A stretch of 64,000 nt of DNA from Pseudomonas sp. M30-35 (GTDB lineage: Bacteria > Pseudomonadota > Gammaproteobacteria > Pseudomonadales > Pseudomonadaceae). Below the pieces are notes generated by a model. That model was not told where the DNA came from. It did not search any database and saw nothing but the letters and a program-made list of their open reading frames with translations. Positions 17,942-27,494 of this stretch are shown here, one piece after another. Where the stretch lies: contig NZ_CP020892.1 in the NCBI RefSeq assembly GCF_002163625.1, forward strand, positions 1,550,001-1,614,000. The letters are read 5' to 3'. A program made the position numbers and the translations under genes. Position 1 is the stretch's first letter; every line of letters begins with the position of its first letter.

Positions 17942-19243
17942 ATGATGAGTTTGATTGTCATCGCGGCTATCGTGATTTCCATAGCTTTGGGCTACAAAAC
18001 CAAGATCAATATTGGCTTGTTTGCGATTGCCTTTGCTTACTTGATTGGTTGCTTTGTGATGGGGTTGAGCCCCTCTGATGTGATCAAAATGTGGCCGCTG
18101 AAGATGTTCTTTATCATCTTCTCTGTGTGTCTTTTTTACAGCTTTGCGATTGTTAACGGCACGCTCGAAAAGCTGGCTGAGCACTTGCTTTATAGCTGCC
18201 GTAAATTCCCGCACTTATTGCCCTACGCGGTATTTCTGACCTCGGCATTGATTGCCGCTTTAGGTGCGGGCTATTACACAGTCTTGGCGTTTATGGCACC
18301 GCTTACCTTGATGCTTTGTGAGCGTACTCGAATGAGTTTGATTCTCGGGGCGATGGCGGTGAATTACGGGGCATTGGGTGGTGCCAATTTTGTCTCGAGT
18401 CAGAGCGGGATTATCTTCCGCAGCCTGATGACTAATTCCGGTATTGCCGAAAACACGGCGTTTATTAATAGCTTCGGTATTTTTATCAGTACTTTTGTTA
18501 TTCCGTTGATCGTGATTACCGGTTTTGTGCTGTTTACCGGGCATAAAAAGCTAATGCAAAGCTCTACTTACACGGTCTCTGAGCCAAGCCCGCTGAACAA
18601 GCAACAGAAAACCACGTTAATGCTGACGGTGCTGATGATGGCTTTGGTGTTGATCGCCCCGATCGCACAGATCTTTCTGCCTGAGAATCAAACTGTCGGC
18701 TTCATTAACTCGAAAATGGACATTGGCTTGATCGCCAGTGTGTTTGCAGTTATCGCGTTGTTGCTCAAGCTGGGCGATGAACGCAAGGCCATGGCGACGG
18801 TGCCCTGGGCTACGCTGGTGATGATTTGCGGCGTTGGCATGTTGATCGCCATCGCAATCAAGGCTGGCACTATTGATCTGCTGGCGTCATGGATCGGTAC
18901 TTCCATCCCTCCCGTTATGGTGCCGGTAGCGTTCGGTGTTGTCGCAGCATTGATGTCGTTGTTTGCCAGCACACTCGGCGTCGTAACACCTGCGCTGTTC
19001 CCGATTGTGCCGCCGATTGCAGCTTCGCTGGGCATAGATCCGCTGGTGATATTCGTGTGTATTGTGGTCGGGGCACAAGCTACTTCAATCTCGCCATTTT
19101 CCTCTGGCGGCAGCCTGTTGCTGGGGTCATGTCCCACCGAACAGAGTCGTTCCGAGTTTTTCCCCAAGCTGTTATTTCGTGCTGCGCCGCTTGGTTTTGC
19201 GGTAGCGCTGCTCTTCAATATTGTCCTTACGGTGGTTTACTAA
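17942..19243 (+). CDS. MatC/SLC13-like dicarboxylate carrier
   Basis: A 433-residue polytopic inner-membrane protein with about 11-12 hydrophobic helices. The N-terminal half (LIVIAAIVISIALGYKTKIN, then GALGGANFVSSQSGIIF) resembles the MatC N-terminal domain of malonate/dicarboxylate carriers of the ion transporter superfamily; the C-terminal half repeats the fold with GVVTPALFPIVPPIAASLG and SISPFSSGGSLLLG. Likely imports the acid cleaved by the amidohydrolase. Start ATG 17942 (or 17945). Confidence 0.82.
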   Translation: MMSLIVIAAIVISIALGYKTKINIGLFAIAFAYLIGCFVMGLSPSDVIKMWPLKMFFIIFSVCLFYSFAIVNGTLEKLAEHLLYSCRKFPHLLPYAVFLTSALIAALGAGYYTVLAFMAPLTLMLCERTRMSLILGAMAVNYGALGGANFVSSQSGIIFRSLMTNSGIAENTAFINSFGIFISTFVIPLIVITGFVLFTGHKKLMQSSTYTVSEPSPLNKQQKTTLMLTVLMMALVLIAPIAQIFLPENQTVGFINSKMDIGLIASVFAVIALLLKLGDERKAMATVPWATLVMICGVGMLIAIAIKAGTIDLLASWIGTSIPPVMVPVAFGVVAALMSLFASTLGVVTPALFPIVPPIAASLGIDPLVIFVCIVVGAQATSISPFSSGGSLLLGSCPTEQSRSEFFPKLLFRAAPLGFAVALLFNIVLTVVY

Positions 19244-19374
19244 GCGTTACCCGCTGGTTCGTCCCGGCGGGCTTTGTTGTTTATTCGATTGGCAATTCGC
19301 TCAACAACGCGTACCGATGTCTGCGTTCTCGGGTGATAATGATGGTCAATCGAATTTCAGGAAGGAGCCCGCTG

Positions 19375-19902
19375 GTGGCGTTCGCAATCAAACCGCTTGA
19401 CCCACTGGTTTACCGACAGCAAACCCGTCGCAGTACGCTGCTGGTCGCTGTCAGCTTCCTCGTGTTGACGCTGCTGTGCTCAACACTTGCAGTAAACCTT
19501 TTGGGGCAGCCGGGTGGTGATAACCTCAGCCTCAATGTTGCCGGGGTGGTTGTTGCGCTGTTACTCACTATTGGGTTGGTGCGTAGCGTGTTCTGGTCGC
19601 AGCCGTGGATGGCCGCTGCGGTGTATGGCTGGCAGCTCAAGCGTAATCTGATGCGCGTCACCAATGTCATGCATCACGTCACTGCGGGGGTTAAGGTTGA
19701 GGACCCTCTGAGTATGAAAATACTGCGTTTCTATCATTTGGGCGTTAGCCAGATGCACCAGTTGGATGGCAACTCCAGCGAGCACGTGCAGATGCTTGCG
19801 CAGATGGACCAGCATCAACAGAAAATGCAGGCGCTGGATATTCCGCTTGAGCAGACAACATTCGACCCTGAGTGGATCAAGCAGCTTGAACGCCGGGCTT
19901 GA
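19375..19902 (+). CDS. DUF3087 family membrane protein
   Basis: 175 residues from GTG 19375, chosen because CAGGAAGGAG (19359-19367) sits 7 nt upstream and the protein then begins VAFAIKPLDPLVYRQQTRRS like other family members; ATG 19339/19342 are alternatives. Two TM helices (LLVAVSFLVLTLLCSTLAV and VVVALLLTIGLVRSVFW) are followed by a cytoplasmic helical part rich in His/Gln. Function is unknown; the gene precedes dinB in this lineage. Confidence 0.8.
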   Translation: MAFAIKPLDPLVYRQQTRRSTLLVAVSFLVLTLLCSTLAVNLLGQPGGDNLSLNVAGVVVALLLTIGLVRSVFWSQPWMAAAVYGWQLKRNLMRVTNVMHHVTAGVKVEDPLSMKILRFYHLGVSQMHQLDGNSSEHVQMLAQMDQHQQKMQALDIPLEQTTFDPEWIKQLERRA

Positions 19903-19960
19903 TGCATGACTAAATAGCGCAATCCCAGCTACAGCCGTACTCCGCGGACGCATGATCTAA

Positions 19961-21028
19961 TTGGCTACCACTAAGCGCAAAATAATCCACGTTGATTGTG
20001 ACTGTTTTTATGCAGCCATTGAGATGCGTGATGACCCCAGCTTGGCGGGCAAGCCATTGGCAGTGGGCGGTACGGCTGATCGACGCGGTGTAATTGCGAC
20101 CTGCAATTATGAGGCGCGTGCTTACGGTGTGCGTTCTGCCATGGCTTCCGGGCATGCGCAAAAGCTGTGCCCAGACTTGCTGATCGTCAGGCCGCGGATG
20201 GATGCATATAAAGCCGTTTCACGTGAGATACACGCCATATTTCGCGATTACACTGACCTGATTGAGCCTTTGTCGTTGGATGAGGCTTTTCTTGATGTGA
20301 CTGACAGCCTGCACTTTGCAGGCAGCGCGACGCGTATCGCCCAAGATATCCGGCGACGGGTCTCGTCAGAGCTGCATATCACTGTTTCTGCAGGGGTGGC
20401 ACCCAATAAGTTTTTGGCCAAGATCGCCAGTGACTGGAAAAAACCCAACGGTTTGTTCGTGATTACCCCAGATCAAGTCGATGGCTTTGTGGCTGATCTC
20501 GCGGTGGCCAAGCTGCATGGGGTTGGCAAAGTGACTGCCGCTAAGCTGGCACGCCTGGGCATTCAAAAGTGCAGTGAACTGCGCGAGTGGGACAAGCTCG
20601 GGCTGATACGCGAGTTCGGTAGTTTTGGTGAGCGCTTGTGGAATTTGGCGCGAGGGATCGATGAGCGCGCAGTACAAACTGACAGTCGTCGCCAATCGGT
20701 CAGCGTTGAGAATACCTACGATAAGGACTTGCCAGATTTAGCGGCTTGTCTGGAGCAGCTGCCCGATTTACTGCACGAGCTTGATCGGCGCATGGCTCGA
20801 CTCGATAGCAGCTACAGAGCGGATAAGCCGTTCGTAAAAATCAAGTTTCATGACTTTACCCAGACCACGCTTGAACAAGCGGGCGCGCGCCGTGATCTGG
20901 ACAGCTATAAACTGCTGATGAGTGCAGCTTTTTCACGCGGTAACAAGGCGGTGCGCCTTTTAGGGGTAGGGGTGCGCTTGCACGATTTGCGTGGGCAGCA
21001 TGAGCAGCTTGAGCTGTTTGAACGCTAG
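19961..21028 (+). CDS. dinB: DNA polymerase IV (DinB)
   Basis: A 355-residue Y-family translesion polymerase. HVDCDCFYAAIEM carries the first catalytic Asp, LSLDEAFLDVTD the catalytic Asp-Glu pair, and ITVSAGVAPNKFLAKIASD and the helix-hairpin-helix GVGKVTAAKLARLG follow. It extends mismatched or damaged termini. The only usable start is TTG 19961, since an upstream in-frame ATG at 19952 meets TAA two codons later; no strong RBS is visible. No LexA box was found in the short upstream gap. Confidence 0.95.
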   Translation: MATTKRKIIHVDCDCFYAAIEMRDDPSLAGKPLAVGGTADRRGVIATCNYEARAYGVRSAMASGHAQKLCPDLLIVRPRMDAYKAVSREIHAIFRDYTDLIEPLSLDEAFLDVTDSLHFAGSATRIAQDIRRRVSSELHITVSAGVAPNKFLAKIASDWKKPNGLFVITPDQVDGFVADLAVAKLHGVGKVTAAKLARLGIQKCSELREWDKLGLIREFGSFGERLWNLARGIDERAVQTDSRRQSVSVENTYDKDLPDLAACLEQLPDLLHELDRRMARLDSSYRADKPFVKIKFHDFTQTTLEQAGARRDLDSYKLLMSAAFSRGNKAVRLLGVGVRLHDLRGQHEQLELFER

Positions 21029-21044
21029 CACTCAAACAGCTCAA
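21009..21044. terminator. Perfect 13-bp palindrome over the dinB stop
   Basis: TTGAGCTGTTTGA and TCAAACAGCTCAA form a perfect inverted repeat with a 10-nt loop containing the dinB stop codon. It lacks a T-run, so it is a transcript-stabilising or bidirectional stop structure rather than a classic terminator. Confidence 0.45.
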
Positions 21045-21077
21045 GCCATCCCGGTGTTGCGGTATTGAATGGGGCTA

Positions 21078-21482
21078 TCAATCAGTGACTGGCCACAAGC
21101 GCAGCGGTTTACCTTCACTAGGCCATAGGCGCAGCTGATTGGTTGGCGAGAAGTCCCAGCGCGTGATACCCGGCAGGCTCTGGAGGAAGCGAGCTTCTTG
21201 CTCCATAAGGGCAGGGGCACACATTTTGCGGGTGCTGCCAGCTTGCTCGAAGCTAATGTTGTCGCCTTCAAGTGTATAGCTGGCAAACCAGTGGTTGCAG
21301 CCTGCATTGCCATAAGCACGGCCGTCACTGCCGAGGGTAATGGTCAAGTGGCTGTAGTCGATCAGCGGGCGTTCGCCAATCCATTCAACTTGGTAGGTTT
21401 GATCTGTTTCAATTTTCATCGCGTCGGTCGCACAACCCACTAGGCTGGCACTGATTAGGCTGATGGCGAGTAATGCTTTCAT
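21078..21482 (-). CDS. META-domain (HslJ-like) lipoprotein
   Basis: 134 residues from ATG 21482 (RBS AGAAGGA, 6-nt spacing), opening with a lipoprotein signal ending LVGC. The META domain shows LTITLGSDGRAYGNAGCNHW, SFEQAGSTRKMCAP and EQEARFLQSLPGITRW. Homologues (HslJ) are envelope proteins linked to heat shock and novobiocin tolerance. It follows the 21485 gene so closely (stop-to-start 2 bp) that they form an operon. Confidence 0.88.
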   Translation of the reverse strand: MKALLAISLISASLVGCATDAMKIETDQTYQVEWIGERPLIDYSHLTITLGSDGRAYGNAGCNHWFASYTLEGDNISFEQAGSTRKMCAPALMEQEARFLQSLPGITRWDFSPTNQLRLWPSEGKPLRLWPVTD

Positions 21483-21484
21483 CG

Positions 21485-21916
21485 TCATTCCTTCTGACAT
21501 TGCGGGCACGTGTGGCGCTCGTTCTCACTTAGCCACCCTAGTTCATTGACCCGCTGATGAGCGGCAAGTGCCTGAGCCTTTTTGCCAAGTGCGCTATCAA
21601 CCGCAAATTCGACGTCAATTTGCTTGGCGCAGCTGTCACAAGTGACCTGCCATTGATGAATGGCCAGCTCTTTAAATACCGGGCCGATAGCAACTGCAAC
21701 CCACTGGCCTGGAGGATTGATCAGGTGGCGCACTTTCTCAACTTGCAGGCGCATGCTTAGATCACGGCTGCCTTTGAGGGTGACAATCAGGCTGTCGGCG
21801 CTTTTGATTGAGCCACCGTTGCCAGTGACTTGATAACGCCCGGGCGCCATTGCTCGGCATTCAATTAAGGTGTGCTCAGGGTTGAGCAAGCTGTAGCGAA
21901 AATCGTGTTCGGCCAT
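21485..21916 (-). CDS. Conserved hypothetical protein with zinc-knuckle-like cysteines
   Basis: 143 residues, soluble, no signal peptide. Two CxxC pairs (CDSCAKQ in the middle, CPQCQKE at the very end) suggest metal binding. Not recognised beyond this. It shares an operon with the META lipoprotein. The start at ATG 21916 has a purine-rich GGAGGAACC upstream. Confidence 0.75.
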   Translation of the reverse strand: MAEHDFRYSLLNPEHTLIECRAMAPGRYQVTGNGGSIKSADSLIVTLKGSRDLSMRLQVEKVRHLINPPGQWVAVAIGPVFKELAIHQWQVTCDSCAKQIDVEFAVDSALGKKAQALAAHQRVNELGWLSENERHTCPQCQKE

Positions 21917-22054
21917 GGTTCCTCCAAATTCGCGCGAATGCTATCACGCAGCGGCCTAAACCTGATTACTGTGTGGCCTGAAACTCACTGTTTATAGCAC
22001 AAGAACACGGCTCTGCCGGTGCTCGCTACCTGTCTTGGCGCGAGCGTGCAGCCG

Positions 22055-24826
22055 TTAAACGTTGGCTTGGGTCTCGAACATCAGGCGCTCGATGGCCGCT
22101 TCGAGTTGATCCAGCGCTTTGGGGGCCATTGGATCATCCTGCTTGAGTAGCGTCTCGCTACGCAGGCAGGTCGCTCGCAATTGTGGTACTCCGCAGTAGC
22201 GGGTGGCGCCATGCAAACGGTGTACACGTTCGATTAAAAGCGTGTTATTGCCTGACTGGCGAGCCTGACGTATTGCTTGCAGGTCGGTCGGTAAGCCAGC
22301 CAAAAGCATGTTGAGCATCTCAGCGGCCAAGTCAGCTTTGCCTGCGGCCAAGCGTAGGCCTTCTTCGGTATCCAGGGTGCTGATGTGGTTGAGGTCTATG
22401 TCTGGGCGCATGCTGTCTTCTACAGGCTCAGGCATAAGTGCACGCAGTGACAAGCCAGTCCATTTGAGCACTACTTGAGCCAGTTGCGGTTCACTGATTG
22501 GCTTGGTCAGGTAGTCATCCATGCCGCTTTGCAACAGGGTGCGCTTTTCATTGGACAGTGCATGGGCTGTAAGGGCGACAATCGGCACCGCACTTTTGTT
22601 TTGTTCGGTTTCCCAGAGGCGAATCGCCTCGGTGGTTTCACGACCATCCATGCCCGGCATTTGTACATCCATTAAGATCATGTCAAAGCGGTCATTCTTG
22701 GCTTTTCCCAGCGCTTCGTAACCATCTTTGGCAATGTTGACCTTGGCACCCATATCTTCAAGCAGGGTTTGCACTAAAAGTAGATTGGCAGGATTGTCGT
22801 CTACGCAAAGAATTCGTGGGGGGCGAACCAGTTCCGGGGCTTCAGCTATCAAGCGTTGCTGACGCGGGCTGACCATCTCGCTCAAAGAGCGTTGCAGCTT
22901 GCGGGTGCACGCAGGTTTGGCATGTAGCTGGGTATAAGCGTCGGGTAGGGCACTGTGATATAGCGCTTGCTCGGTGGTCGGGCAGAGCACGATAAACTTG
23001 CAGGACATTTGCTCCAGTTGGCGGATGTAGGGAGCGAGCTTTTCTGGCGGCAGCTCGCGGAATGTCAAGCCCATGACCACAATGCCAATTGGCTGAGAAC
23101 TGTTGTGTGAGCTTTTAACCGCTTCAAGCAGGCTGTCTGGCTCACTAAATGGGCTGACATTCAGCCCACAATCTTCGAGTTGGTGCTGCAGGACCTGGCG
23201 CGACAGATCATGGCCTTCCATGATCGCTACATTACGGCCAAGTAGTGGCGGGCGTGGCAGATCTTCGACATCTGCGCGTGCTTTAGGCAGGCTCAGGCTG
23301 ATCCAAAACTCCGAGCCTTCGCCAGGAGAACTGTCAACGCCAATTTCGCCACCCATTTGTTCGACCAGGCGTTTCGAAATCGCTAGGCCCAAACCGGTAC
23401 CTCCGGCCTGACGGGAAAGCGAATTGTCGGCTTGACTGAAGGCTTGGAAGAGCAAGCGCAAGTCGTCGTCGGAAAGACCAATGCCGCTGTCCTGCACGCT
23501 AATGCGTATTTGCGCGCGACTGTCGCTTTCGTCTTCAAGCATAACGCGTACGACAATACTGCCTTCGCGGGTGAACTTGATCGCGTTATTAACCAGATTG
23601 GTCAGGATTTGCTTGAGGCGCAGCGGATCACCCAGCAATGACAGTGGCGTGTCGCGATAGACCAGACTAAGCAGCTCAAGGTGCTTCTCATGGGCGGTTG
23701 GCGCCAGAATTGTCAGGGTGTCTTGAATAAGCTCGCGCAGGTTGAAGGGGATGTTTTCAAGCACCAGTTTACCGGCCTCGATCTTCGAGAAATCAAGGAT
23801 CTCGTTGATAATCCCAAGCAGGTTGTCTGCCGATTTTTCAATGGTGCTGAGGTAATCCTGTTGGCGAGGACTCAGCTCACTCTTTTGCAATAGGTTGGTG
23901 AAGCCCAGAATGCCGTTTAGCGGCGTGCGGATTTCATGGCTCATATTGGCCAGGAACTCGGATTTTATGCGGCTGGCTTCAAGTGCTTCTTTACGTGCGA
24001 AATCCAGCTCGATGTTCTGGATTTCAATGGTTTCGAGGTTTTGGCGAACGTCCTCGGTCGTCTGATCAATGCTGTGCTGTAGTTCTTCCTGAGCATTTTG
24101 CAGGGCTTCGGCCATGCGATTGATGCCTGATGCAAGTTCGTCCAGCTCTTGGCTGCCGAGCGGCGGTAAGCGTGTTTCGAGCTTGCCTTCCTTAAGCTGT
24201 GCCACGCTCTCTTTAACCCGGCGCAAGGGGTCATTGATTGAGTGGCTCATCCGCAATGCGAGCAGAGCTGTGACCACGAGACCACTTACCACCAGTAATA
24301 AGCTGGTAACCAGGCTGCGATAACCGCTGATCAGGGTGGCGTGATGCGATAGCTCAAGCTCCACCCAGCCGACCAGGTTGTCACTGCTTTGATGTACGGG
24401 CTCGCCAGTTAAGTTCAAATGATGCTCAAACACTGGAAGTAAAAAGCGTGTGGCGTCTTCGTCTGAGTGCTTGGCCGTGAGCTTTTCAGTGCCACTGCCA
24501 GTGGTCGGCATCGGGTTAAGCATGCTCGGTCCAGCATGGACCAGCAGGACTTTATCTTTATTGAGCAGACTGACTGCTCGAACATCCTGTTGTTCAAGGG
24601 ATTGAGTCGCAATGCGCTGGAGTACGCTGATATCGCCACGCAGAAAGGCAGGGGCGCTTAGCGGTGCCAGTTGTTCGGCAATCATCTCGCCGCGCTGCAG
24701 TAACTGGCCCTGTAGGCTTGAGAGCTGTGCCCAGATGAAGTATCCGCCGAGCAGGAATGCCAGCAGGCTGGTCGGCAACAGCGTCAATATCAACACGCGG
24801 CCTTTTATGCCTAGGTCCTTGAACAC
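22055..24826 (-). CDS. gacS: Hybrid sensor histidine kinase GacS (BarA)
   Basis: A 923-residue tripartite sensor kinase, head of the Gac/Rsm global regulatory pathway (phosphorylates GacA, which drives rsmY/rsmZ sRNAs). GTG 24826 is preferred: AGAGAGGA has 6-nt spacing and the product starts MFKDLGIKGRVL as in other GacS; ATG 24832 is an alternative. Order: TM1 (12-34), periplasmic loop, TM2 (173-193), HAMP, HisKA with His297 in NMSHEIRTPLNG, HATPase_c (DSGIGLSDDDL, GGTGLGLAIS), a degenerate receiver, a true receiver (MILMDVQMPGMDG) and C-terminal HPt (RVHRLHGATRY). Divergent from cysM, as in other pseudomonads. Confidence 0.97.
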   Translation of the reverse strand: MFKDLGIKGRVLILTLLPTSLLAFLLGGYFIWAQLSSLQGQLLQRGEMIAEQLAPLSAPAFLRGDISVLQRIATQSLEQQDVRAVSLLNKDKVLLVHAGPSMLNPMPTTGSGTEKLTAKHSDEDATRFLLPVFEHHLNLTGEPVHQSSDNLVGWVELELSHHATLISGYRSLVTSLLLVVSGLVVTALLALRMSHSINDPLRRVKESVAQLKEGKLETRLPPLGSQELDELASGINRMAEALQNAQEELQHSIDQTTEDVRQNLETIEIQNIELDFARKEALEASRIKSEFLANMSHEIRTPLNGILGFTNLLQKSELSPRQQDYLSTIEKSADNLLGIINEILDFSKIEAGKLVLENIPFNLRELIQDTLTILAPTAHEKHLELLSLVYRDTPLSLLGDPLRLKQILTNLVNNAIKFTREGSIVVRVMLEDESDSRAQIRISVQDSGIGLSDDDLRLLFQAFSQADNSLSRQAGGTGLGLAISKRLVEQMGGEIGVDSSPGEGSEFWISLSLPKARADVEDLPRPPLLGRNVAIMEGHDLSRQVLQHQLEDCGLNVSPFSEPDSLLEAVKSSHNSSQPIGIVVMGLTFRELPPEKLAPYIRQLEQMSCKFIVLCPTTEQALYHSALPDAYTQLHAKPACTRKLQRSLSEMVSPRQQRLIAEAPELVRPPRILCVDDNPANLLLVQTLLEDMGAKVNIAKDGYEALGKAKNDRFDMILMDVQMPGMDGRETTEAIRLWETEQNKSAVPIVALTAHALSNEKRTLLQSGMDDYLTKPISEPQLAQVVLKWTGLSLRALMPEPVEDSMRPDIDLNHISTLDTEEGLRLAAGKADLAAEMLNMLLAGLPTDLQAIRQARQSGNNTLLIERVHRLHGATRYCGVPQLRATCLRSETLLKQDDPMAPKALDQLEAAIERLMFETQANV

Positions 24827-25001
24827 GCACATTCCTCTCTGATTATGACTGCGCAGTTTACCGTTTGCGCTCGATCCAACAATAGGCTACTGCAGGTTCT
24901 TATAACAAAGCAGGCTAGCGGTTGGCGTGCTTTATTGTTGGCGCGCAGTGGTTTGCCGTTATCATAGACACCCCTCAAGTCGTTTGGACCTGATTGACGT
25001 C

Positions 25002-25907
25002 ATGACCTTGCAATTTCCGACCATCGCCGAGTGCATCGGCAACACGCCTCTGGTGCGTCTGCAGCGCCTGCCTGGCAACACCTCCAATACCCTTTTGGTA
25101 AAACTGGAAGGTAACAATCCAGCGGGTTCGGTCAAGGATCGCCCGGCGTTGTCAATGATTACCCGTGCAGAACTGCGCGGCGATATTCAGCCAGGCGACA
25201 CGCTGATTGAGGCAACCTCGGGTAATACCGGAATTGCCTTGGCGATGGCGGCGGCGATCAAGGGCTATAAGATGATTCTGATCATGCCCGACAACTCGAC
25301 CGCTGAGCGCAAGGCGGCAATGACCGCTTACGGCGCAGAGTTGGTGCTGGTGTCCCGTGAAGAAGGCATGGAAGGCGCTCGTGACCTTGCAGAAAGTCTG
25401 CAGCGTGGTGGGCGTGGCAAAGTGCTCGATCAGTTTGGTAATGGTGATAATCCGCAAGCGCACTACGACACCACAGGTCCTGAAATCTGGCAGCAGACTC
25501 AGGGCTCTATTACCCACTTTGTCAGTTCAATGGGCACCACAGGCACCATTATGGGGGTTTCGCGCTACCTCAAAGAGCAGAGCGATCAGGTGAAAATTGT
25601 TGGCTTGCAACCGCAAGAGGGGGCCTCTATTCCGGGTATCCGCCGCTGGCCGCATGAGTATTTACCGAAGATTTTTGATGCCGCGCGTGTTGATCAAATT
25701 GTCGACATGGGACAGGACGAAGCCGAACAGGTCATGCGCCGGCTAGCGCGTGAGGAGGGGATCTTCTGCGGCGTTTCTTCTGGTGGTGCTGTTGCAGCGA
25801 TGTTGCGCTTGTCGCAACAGGTCGAAAACGCGGTCATGGTGGCGATCATTTGTGACCGTGGCGATCGTTATCTGTCGACCGGTATCTACGACGTGCCGCA
25901 ACACTAA
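25002..25907 (+). CDS. cysM: Cysteine synthase B (O-acetylserine sulfhydrylase)
   Basis: 301 residues from ATG 25002 ([20 protein letters not shown]). PLP-dependent fold type II: the Schiff-base Lys is in [13 protein letters not shown], with the [10 protein letters not shown] substrate loop and the GTTGTIMG phosphate-binding loop. CysM can also use thiosulfate to form S-sulfocysteine. Its stop overlaps the rlmD start by one base (TAATG), so the two are translationally linked. Confidence 0.96.
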   Translation: MTLQFPTIAECIGNTPLVRLQRLPGNTSNTLLVKLEGNNPAGSVKDRPALSMITRAELRGDIQPGDTLIEATSGNTGIALAMAAAIKGYKMILIMPDNSTAERKAAMTAYGAELVLVSREEGMEGARDLAESLQRGGRGKVLDQFGNGDNPQAHYDTTGPEIWQQTQGSITHFVSSMGTTGTIMGVSRYLKEQSDQVKIVGLQPQEGASIPGIRRWPHEYLPKIFDAARVDQIVDMGQDEAEQVMRRLAREEGIFCGVSSGGAVAAMLRLSQQVENAVMVAIICDRGDRYLSTGIYDVPQH

Positions 25908-27265
25908 TGGCCAAGAAAAACAGCGGTTTACGCTTTCAGCCCAGTGGCGGCACGCGTGCTCCACAAGTACCTGTGGGCAAGAAGCAGAAGCTAAGTATCG
26001 AGCGCTTGGCTAACGACGGTCGCGGAATCGCATTTAGTGAAGGGCGTACTTGGTTTGTGTCCGGCGCTTTGCCGGGCGAACAGATTGAGGCGCGCGTGCA
26101 GTCGGCGCGCAGCCAAGTGGTTGAGGCCCGTAGCGAGCGCATCTTGCAGGCCAGCCCCGAGCGTCGCCCTGAGCCTTGTGAGCATGCTCGCACTTGTGGC
26201 GGCTGTAGTCTGCAGCACATGCCGCATAGCGATCAGCTGGTGCTTAAGCAGGCCGCGCTTGAGGAGCAATTAAGCCGCTTGGCACAGGTGCAACCAGAAC
26301 TTTGGGCACCTGCGTTGACGGGGCCTGAATTTGGCTATCGGCGACGTGCTCGGGTGGCTGTACGCTGGGACCCAAAACTGAAAAAGCTAGCGGTAGGGTT
26401 TCGCGCGGCGGCGAGCCAGGAAATTATTGCGATCAGTGATTGCCCGGTTTTGGTACAGCCCTTGCAACCCATTCTGCGCGGTTTACCAGAGGCGTTGCGC
26501 CAGCTTGAAAAGCCGCAAGCGATTGGTCACGTTGAGCTGTTTAATGGCACAACAAGTGCGGTATTGGTGCGCCACACGGCTGCATTGTCGGAAGCAGATA
26601 TCAATCGTTTGCAGCAGTTTTGCGTTGAGCACGATGCGCAGCTGTGGTTACAAGGCGTGTCTGAGCCAGAACCATTTATTGCCGAGCAAAAACTAGGCTA
26701 TACCTTGGCTGATTGGGGTCTACAACTGACGTATCGGCCCGGTGATTTTGTTCAGGTGAATGAACCGGTTAATCAGTCGATGATTGCTCAGGCCTTGGAT
26801 TGGTTGGCGCCGCAAGGCAATGAGCGGGTTCTTGATCTATTTTGTGGGCTGGGTAATTTTGCCTTGCCGTTGGCGCGTCAAGCGCAAGAAGTGGTTGCGG
26901 TAGAAGGCGTGCAGGCGATGGTCGAACGAGCCACTGCAAATGCGTTGGAAAATTCGCTGAATAATGTGCACTTTTATCATGCGGATTTGTCCGAATCGCT
27001 GGCTGGAAAAAGTTGGGCGAAAGGTGGGTTTGCTGCAGTTTTACTTGACCCACCTCGTGATGGTGCTTATCAAGTAGTGAAAAACCTTGCTGCACTGGGT
27101 GCAAAACGAGTGGTGTATGTATCCTGTAATCCGGCAACACTTGCGCGTGACACTGAGCAGTTGGTCGCCCAGGGTTACTGTTTGAAAAAGGCTGGCATTC
27201 TCGACATGTTTCCGCAGACGGCGCACATTGAGGCCATGGCCTTATTTGAGTTAACCAGCATTTAA
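25907..27265 (+). CDS. rlmD: 23S rRNA (uracil-1939-C5)-methyltransferase RlmD
   Basis: A 452-residue RumA-type enzyme: TRAM domain (about 15-75), the [4Fe-4S] cysteines in [15 protein letters not shown] plus a later Cys, the SAM motif [16 protein letters not shown], and the catalytic nucleophile in [12 protein letters not shown] followed by [10 protein letters not shown]. It uses SAM to methylate U1939 of 23S rRNA. The cysM-rlmD-relA order is conserved in Pseudomonas. Confidence 0.96.
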   Translation: MAKKNSGLRFQPSGGTRAPQVPVGKKQKLSIERLANDGRGIAFSEGRTWFVSGALPGEQIEARVQSARSQVVEARSERILQASPERRPEPCEHARTCGGCSLQHMPHSDQLVLKQAALEEQLSRLAQVQPELWAPALTGPEFGYRRRARVAVRWDPKLKKLAVGFRAAASQEIIAISDCPVLVQPLQPILRGLPEALRQLEKPQAIGHVELFNGTTSAVLVRHTAALSEADINRLQQFCVEHDAQLWLQGVSEPEPFIAEQKLGYTLADWGLQLTYRPGDFVQVNEPVNQSMIAQALDWLAPQGNERVLDLFCGLGNFALPLARQAQEVVAVEGVQAMVERATANALENSLNNVHFYHADLSESLAGKSWAKGGFAAVLLDPPRDGAYQVVKNLAALGAKRVVYVSCNPATLARDTEQLVAQGYCLKKAGILDMFPQTAHIEAMALFELTSI

Positions 27266-27494
27266 CCGGGTAATTTTTGTTTGGCTCTTGCTGGTCGCGA
27301 GGCGTGAGAGCGTCTCATGCAGTTCGAAGGTCGTAGATCGGGACAGTTTGCAATGCTCTAAAATGAGTGGTCCCGACTTGCGCAAGCAGGGGTGTGAAGG
27401 ATTTGCGCCTTACAGCAGTTAACCGACCCGCTCAACTTAGCGAGTCGGTGTAGATTCGTAGCGCAGTACGCGCTTCGTAGGGAAGGTATGCAAA

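Noticed and set aside
18889..19374. N-terminal extension of the DUF3087 frame
   Set aside because: It overlaps the carrier gene out of frame and encodes a Cys/Arg-rich non-homologous stretch; the GTG at 19375 with AGGAAGGAG is the better start.
19903..19960. Possible SOS (LexA) box before dinB
   Set aside because: No CTGT-N8-ACAG pattern is present in the short gap.
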